Part shown: one piece after another, positions 58,184-64,000 of the stretch
Numbering within the stretch: position 1 is the first letter of the stretch
Layout of the letters: every line of letters starts with the position of its first letter
From: Spirodela intermedia
Lineage: Eukaryota > Streptophyta > Magnoliopsida > Alismatales > Araceae
Length of the DNA stretch: 64,000 bases
Assembly: GCA_902729315.2 (NCBI GenBank)
Contig: LR746265.1
Span: forward strand, 3,204,892-3,268,891
Reading direction: 5' to 3'
The notes under the pieces: generated by a model
Seen by the model: the letters and a program-made list of their open reading frames with translations, nothing else
The model's database searches: none
What the model was told of the DNA's origin: nothing
Position numbers and translations under genes: made by a program

Positions 58184-61100
58184 ATGCGTCCCTCTTTTTC
58201 CTCTGTTCCTGATGTAGTGAAGAATCGCTGGTTAGGGTTCCTGATATGGCAGCACATCACTGCCACGTCCGTTTATCTTCTCGTCTCTCCTTTTCTAGGG
58301 TCCTCTTCGACCTCCTTCCTCGCCTCCCTGCTCCCCTTCCTTATCTTCCACCTCTCTCTTCTCCTCTTCTCCTTCTCCCTCTTTCTTACTTCCTCGCCGT
58401 ACCCCGAACCCTCCGCCTCCCACACCGAGCTCTTGGGCGGCCTTAGTAGGTCGTTTATCAAGTCTCTGGTGGGCGGATTCCAGGGGCCGTCATTTCACGC
58501 CGAATTTCGGCGTCGGGTGGGAAGGACGATGAGATCTCTAGCGCTCGTCGTAATCTGCGCTGCGTCAGGGTTGTTGTCGGCGGTTGCGGTGTGCGGCGAT
58601 TTGGAGGGTTTCTACTGTTCAGCGCTGGTTTATGTTGGATTGAGAGGATTGATTTTCGGACTGGTGTATGGTTCTTATTATGTCTATAAGAAGCGATGGG
58701 CCTTACAGTTTCCAATCGTGCAGGTCAGCCTCGAATTTGTGGTGCTTATCATAAACTGGTGGAAGGGAATATGAACGTAGTTTCAGCAGAATTGTGAATT
58801 ATTTATAAGAAAAATGGAAGCTACGGTTCTTTCTCATTATTGAACTTTGATGCCCCCAGATTCTGTATAGAATGAATCGTAATTCTTATCAGCCAGATTT
58901 CTCAATTGTCCCAGTTTGCTTACGTGTGACAACATCATTTTCACTTTTTTTCTAATACAATATGATGATATTTTAGGTACAAAGTCTCGTATGACTGATT
59001 TTATAGATGCCATATGCCTGCTTTCGTACGGACATAATTTGTATTCACGTGGATGGTAAACGTCCCAGTTAGATAATTGACTTAGAAGAAACGTTTTTAA
59101 CTGAAAAACCTGCTTTTGCCGATGTTTTAGAATGTCTGAGGGGAACGGAGTTAGTTTGTTCTTGTTTCTTTTTCTTCAGGCACCATGCCTAGCCTTTATC
59201 TTACTGTAGTTTCGGAGTTCTTTGGGTCAAAAAATGATCTTGTATTTGCTGTTTTATATTTTCTTGGAAGTTAATCATCATTAATTGTCTTTACTTTCAG
59301 CGTCCCCTATTTTTCAGCTTCAAGATCGGCCTATTTTCAGCCCTCAAGCAAGCGGTGAAACTATCCGTCTCAGCTCTTATTTGTTCTACATTATTGTCAC
59401 TATTCTGGTCAGACCACTTTAAGGGCGGAAATACGGTTGGACAGCTTGTCATTCAGCAGATACGGTTTTTATTTGGCATTTCAACTGTTTCTTTCTGCTG
59501 GGAGATCAGTCGCCATTTGCTTGAGGTAGGTTCTTTGGACTTTAATTCCGTATGGTTTAACATAGGAGGACTCGTCAGAAATCTTCAGTTTGTGTTTCAT
59601 GTTCAAAAGAATAAATTATGGAGAAGAGTATACACCTTGGATGTTAGCTTTAGCTTAAGACTTATTATGTGTGAGCAATTGTCAATCATTCAGAGACATG
59701 TTAGTTACCATGCAAAGTAAATTATGAGTGTTCTTGCCCGCTGTAACTACTTATGCACTTGTTAGTGGTGAAATTGCAACATCTTCTGAAAGGGACTACG
59801 TTTGTAGTTGCATGGCTCTGTTTGGTAACTGGGGGCTTAACAATTCGAACTGAGTTTAAATCATCCTTTCATTTTTTTTATGGGAAGAAAGTACATTTTT
59901 TATCTCTTCCTTTCTTCTCTTTGAAAATTCACGGTATCATCACAGGTACTCCACACAAGAAGGTGTCTTTTTGCACCTGCTCCGGGATCAGCTTCTGCAG
60001 AATCAAATCCATGTGAAGCTCTCTTGGAAGCACTGGAACAGAGTAGCCCTGGATCACTCTTTCAGTATCTTGCATATCTTGATCTCTGTTTAGTTTCAGA
60101 GAGTGACTTTGAGCTATGGCGTCGAGCTGCCTTATTTGAAGAATCTGGGGAAACGTATAGAAGAGTCATATCTTTATGTTTGAGACCGTTGGAGCAGTTC
60201 ACATTGGGACTTACTGAAGCCTTTGAAGGTTTATATTCGGAAAAATCAATATTTTCTTTACAATTACGTGGACCGTTAGATTCTCCTAGAGACCAGGGGT
60301 CGCATGAAGCATTCGACAAACTTCAGGTACTATCCTGCTCTAGACTAGTATTGTGTTCCCTTTTTCTCGTTTTTATTTTTTATTCCTGTACATTTTACGC
60401 GTCTACAGGTTGTTGAATATTTTATTTCAACACTGTAGTTAGCCCAGCATTTATCTATAAACATCTAGTACAGAATCGTGTTCCCATGTTCTACGGATAT
60501 AGCTGAGATAAGCTTTTCCAATTTTTATTTAACTGTGATGACCTAAAGGAAAATTTCTTTTATTCTAGACCCTCTGGCTATATTAGTGGAAATACTAGTA
60601 ATGGTCTTCGAAACTGCTGGCATGAAGCTACTCTTGCAAAGATCACAGTAATCAAACTGATTTAGATGTCCTCTCTTAGCTGCACTTTTACAGGTAAGTG
60701 AATCTTGATGAGCTATAAAGTAGATGAAATGAGATAGGGTACCAGGTCGGATGTGCTGTACATCTTCTGTTGTAAAGTTAGATGTTTTTTTTTGGCATAG
60801 TTTTGATGGGATATTGAGTTATTACTAATGGATAAGTTGAGGAAAGGATGCCACCATCATATTTGGAAAGCTATGGCTCTTGACAGAAGATAGTTGAACA
60901 TTCTTCTTAGTTTTTATTTGATAATTAATATTCAGGTCCAGTTTTAGTGGATAGATCAATGCCTAAGGATCTCCAAATTCCCTTCATTATTCTCCAGATT
61001 ATAAGTAAGCATATGGTTATCATTTAAGATTCTGTTGTCTTGAGACCCAACTTACTGACTAATGTGGTCATGCCAGATTTGTTAGAGATGCCTACTTTTT

Positions 61101-62502
61101 AGTTCATTTCTCAGAAATTAGTCCTGTGATCAGTTTAGCTCTTGCTCGTGGGTGCTCTTGTTTGAGATTTATGTAGGGTCAGCATCACAATTTTTCGCTT
61201 TGTTTATGACGAGTCAGGTATCAAATATGGAAATGTCCAATTTGGCAACTGATCCCATATGTTTCAGACTTGAATTTCAGATTGCATACATTATAAGTAT
61301 ATGAATCTAGGGCATTCTCTGAACTCTGTCAGCAAGACAAAAGATTACATCACGGGAAACGAATCTGTTTGAAAGCCTTGGTCAAATGAGATGTAGTTCA
61401 TGCTTAATCGGCTGACATGGCTATATGTTATACTCCTTCGAGGTTGCTTGTATTTTTCCTTTGAATATAAACTTCATTCGGTTTACTTTGAAAAATACAG
61501 AAAGATATTTTAGCCCTCACCAAAAGCAGCATGTCTTCTCAGAATATTTAGTTGCCGTTCACTTGCTGGTATTCCAAACAAACTTTTCTTTGAATAATTT
61601 TGAGCTTTTGAGAGAGATTCATTGAATGTTTTTACATATCTCATCCCTTCCAGCACCGTTTCGTGCCTTACCTTCGACAGACGTCCGGTGAAATAAATTG
61701 TTTTTCATGTCTTCTATGCTGCATTAGCATCTACACGTCTTTTCATCATTGTATTCGCCCTACCCCCTCCTCTCCCCCAACACACACACACTACTCTCAA
61801 TTTCTTGACAACCGTTTAAATTCTACCTCGTTATTGAGCTATTATAGCATGCATATTGGCATCCTCGAGGGCTCAGACTCCAGATAACGATGATGACCAT
61901 CTGGAAATTTACCACTTTTTGTGAACCATTTGAGCAACATAAAATCATCAACCATTTCGATCTTACATTGTTCCCGAATGTGATAATTTTTATAACATCT
62001 TTGAATTCCAATGCCCCTCATGCAGCTGTTCTCGTGGTGCGTGAGGACTATTGCCGCCCTTACTGCGCGGTCTCACAAAGAAGATAGATTTGGAGTCGCC
62101 CAACTGACTGGCTGCAACTCTGCAGCAGTATCGACACTGTTGTCTTGCCTGCTGGCCGTAGAGTTCTCCATGGGCAAGAAGCCCAGCCCTCCATCCTCTC
62201 ATCTCATCGGGCCGGCGAGCATCAAATGGGCTACTACAGTACAGGCTGGCTCCAGAGATGTGACGGCCACTGTTTCCAGCAAAAGGAGAAGTGGGGTCGT
62301 ATACGCCAGGGCTTTCGCCATGGCGGATATCCTAAGAACGGGAATATACCAGATAGTTTCCGCCTTTGAAGACGATATGGTTGCAAACGCGAAAGCTTCG
62401 GTCCTGCAGAAGAACTGGATTCCTGAGGGTAAGCCCTTGTATGGCACCAGGGAGGTTCTTGCGCAGAAGCTGGCCCTTTTCCAGGACTACCGAGCAGTTT
62501 AA
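58184..62502 (+). CDS. NDC1: nucleoporin NDC1 (4 exons, 540 aa)
   Basis: Exons 58184-58723, 59301-59525, 59946-60326 and 62026-62502 all join in phase 0 (1623 nt). The start is MRPSFSSVPDVVKNRWLGFL. The N-terminal half has about six hydrophobic segments (LGFLIWQHITATSVYLLV, FLASLLPFLIFHLSLLLF, ALVVICAASGLLSAVAV, LVYVGLRGLIFGLVYGSYYV and two in exon 2). The soluble C-terminal half has EALEQSSPGSLFQYLAYLDL, WCVRTIAALTARSHKEDRFG, TGCNSAAVSTLLSCLLAVE and GTREVLAQKLALFQDYRAV. This layout and sequence fit plant NDC1, the membrane nucleoporin that anchors nuclear pores in the envelope. The last intron is 1.7 kb; a further small exon inside it cannot be excluded, but the phases and the LQ/LFSWC junction read well without one. 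The in-frame extension to 57848 is leader. Confidence 0.88.
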
Positions 62503-62828
62503 AGACCCTATTCATCATCTCTGTGGCCTCTGGTGGCATCCTATCTTCATCCAAAGAATGCGCTTGAACGCGCCGACATCCCCCTTCCCGGCCGCAGGGG
62601 AGGAGGATTTCTGCGGGAGCCGGTCTGGAATCCGGCACCAGGGTTCGTTCGAGTTCCAGCCCCACCACGGAGGGGGCCATCAGAAAATCAGATATTTCTT
62701 TCTTTTTTCTCTCGGTTTGCAGTTCTTTTCGTCTGTGTAATTACTTCCTCACCTCTTGGAGAAGGATATTTTTTTGAGCTCTGGTTTTCTGCAGGTACCA
62801 CCAACCAAAAAAAAAAAAAAGAACTGCC

Positions 62829-62930
62829 GTGCCCCATCAGCTAATCCTTTTGGCCGCACGGCGTGGCCGTGACGTGCCCCATCAGCTTATCCTTGTGGCC
62901 GCACGGCGTGGCCGTGCCGTGCCCCAACAA
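62829..62930 (+). repeat. 45-bp tandem repeat, about 2.2 copies
   Basis: GTGCCCCATCAGCT starts at 62829 and 62874, and GTGCCCCA again at 62919, each 45 bases apart. Within each unit are GGCCGCACGGCGTGGCCGTG and an ATCCTT box. The two full copies differ at a few bases. It lies about 330 bp after the NDC1 stop, just after an A run. Confidence 0.93.
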
Positions 62931-63469
62931 GCCACATCGCTGGCAGCCTAATAAATATAAATAAATCCCACAAGTTGCTCACAGGACGCCTCCGGCTTTT
63001 CGTTTGTAAGCCTCCCGCGGCCAAACTGCATGGCACCCAGCTCACACGATCACGTGTCGGATGGTCGAAATGATCCAACGGCTCGTTGGATTGGGCCTGC
63101 TAGGCCCCACGCGGACCTGTGGATTGCCCGGTGGCGACGACGGATCGTCTTCCGTCGTCGCCACCGAGATCGTGCCTTTCACCCACCCCACTAGGCGGCG
63201 AGATCTCCATGTTTGAAAGGTTAAATGACCAGAGTGTCCGTTGACATATTTTTGACGGCCTGAAGGAGTTGGGGCATCGTGCTTTCTGATGTGAATTCCG
63301 AGCGTGGTGGCTTTATCGTGAACGCGGGAAAATATCCCCTGCCTAACCGAAGTAACCCCGGAGATATCGATTTCTGCGCGAGAAATCCGGGGTAATTACG
63401 TCAGATGAAAAGACGCGTGGTTCCCTCTCTCTACCCCCCCTCCCCCTCTCTTCGCGCCGTAGCCGCGGC

Positions 63470-63475
63470 TATATA
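63470..63475 (+). promoter_or_regulatory. candidate TATA box of a gene leaving the window
   Basis: TATATA within GGCTATATAAACTG, preceded by a C/T-rich stretch. A following leader with a spliced or late start codon would fit a gene beginning near 63500. Confidence 0.45.
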
Positions 63476-63842
63476 AACTGACGGAGGAAAGCGCAAAATG
63501 TACCGTCGAGGTGTGGCAAAATTCCCCTGGTCCGTCGTGCTCCCGATCCTTCCCTGTTCTTAGATCTCGTTGACCCATCCTCAGCCTTTCAACTCCATTG
63601 GTGTTGCCGTTTTGAATCCTCTGATATGAGCTGGTTCGATAAGCTGCGTTGCCTCTCGGACGTGAGCCGCTCCATCGACGGACTCATGATATTCATGTTA
63701 TTCTATCGTTCCTCCCTGATTCCTATACGTACCAGTCACTTCCTCTCTAAAGACGCATTGGAATATTAAGCCCCCCCTCTCCTGCTACTGTTTCCGCTGG
63801 CGTTGCATTGTCCGGTTTTGACGATTGTCACAATTTGCGGCA

Positions 63843-63889
63843 ATGGAGTCGAAAAATCTCTGCGGATACGAGAATTTGGACATCGATGG
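63843..63889 (+). CDS. possible first coding exon of a gene continuing past the window end
   Basis: GGCAATGGAG is a good plant start context. The frame reads MESKNLCGYENLDID and meets a donor-like GATG/GTAATA at 63889-63890. A TATA box lies about 370 bp upstream. I do not recognise the product, and the remainder is outside the window. It could equally be leader sequence. Confidence 0.25.
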
Positions 63890-64000
63890 TAATAATACCG
63901 TACATAATTTATGAAATCAACCTTGTTACGTATGATTTTCTAGTCGGCGTAGCCTGCTGGGCACTGGGTGTTTTATTGGTTTTATTTTACATATTTTATA

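Larger units (their letters stand above)
62503..64000. other. intergenic region downstream of NDC1
   Basis: NDC1 3' UTR, an A run near 62809-62821, 45-bp tandem repeats (62829-62930) and a TATA box at 63470. The right end may be the leader of another + strand gene that runs out of the window. No complete gene is seen. Confidence 0.55.

Noticed and set aside
1-64000. CRISPR arrays, operons, prophage or defence-type systems
   Set aside because: The window is a plant nuclear region with spliced genes; no spaced direct-repeat array or bacterial gene cluster is present.

Overview
The window is nuclear DNA from a flowering plant. Genes are split by GT-AG introns with AT-rich interiors, every recognised product has a plant-specific or plant-typical relative, and long (GA/CT)n tracts sit near gene ends. 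The mix of very GC-rich, intron-poor coding sequences (phytosulfokine receptor, SLOW GREEN 1-like, last exon of the FURRY homologue) with AT-rich multi-exon genes resembles monocots; that is an inference, and the species cannot be named from the sequence.

Layout, left to right. 1-2780: intergenic, with a GGGGC-type tract and a CT microsatellite. 2781-3915 (+): a five-exon gene for an uncharacterised 156-residue protein with a C-terminal membrane segment; no long reading frame reveals it, so it had to be assembled from splice sites. 4547-9133 (-): a three-exon O-fucosyltransferase-like gene converging on the previous one. 9134-13689: a long divergent intergenic region ending in a W-box-rich promoter with a tandem duplication. 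13690-16851 (+): an intronless phytosulfokine receptor kinase. 17572-39132 (+): a 17-exon, 2150-residue FURRY/Mor2/Tao3 homologue. 39568-39640 (-): a tRNA-Ala(AGC)-like gene with a damaged acceptor stem. 41579-47946 (+): a 14-exon ARF6-type auxin response factor with a miR167 site. 49400-53467 (+): a three-exon CCCH zinc-finger gene. 54014-54415 (+): a small SURP-motif protein. 54790-55925 (-) and 56133-57182 (+): a head-to-head pair of plastid genes (YCED/DUF177-type rRNA accumulation factor and SLOW GREEN 1-like TPR protein) sharing 207 bp. 58184-62502 (+): a four-exon NDC1 nucleoporin gene. 62503-64000: intergenic, with 45-bp tandem repeats and a possible promoter and first exon of a gene running off the end.

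Exon structures were assembled by joining exons whose donor and acceptor sites, codon phase and remembered family sequence all agree; total lengths come out in frame in every case. The genes do not form one pathway. The only strong functional pairing is the plastid divergon. Growth signalling is represented twice, by the peptide hormone receptor and the ARF. I did not find a clear undescribed system such as a defence island. The most interesting leads are the ATGA-overlapping upstream ORF of the ARF gene, the reversed GC and intron asymmetry of the FURRY gene, the altered tRNA-Ala, and the uncharacterised small membrane protein.
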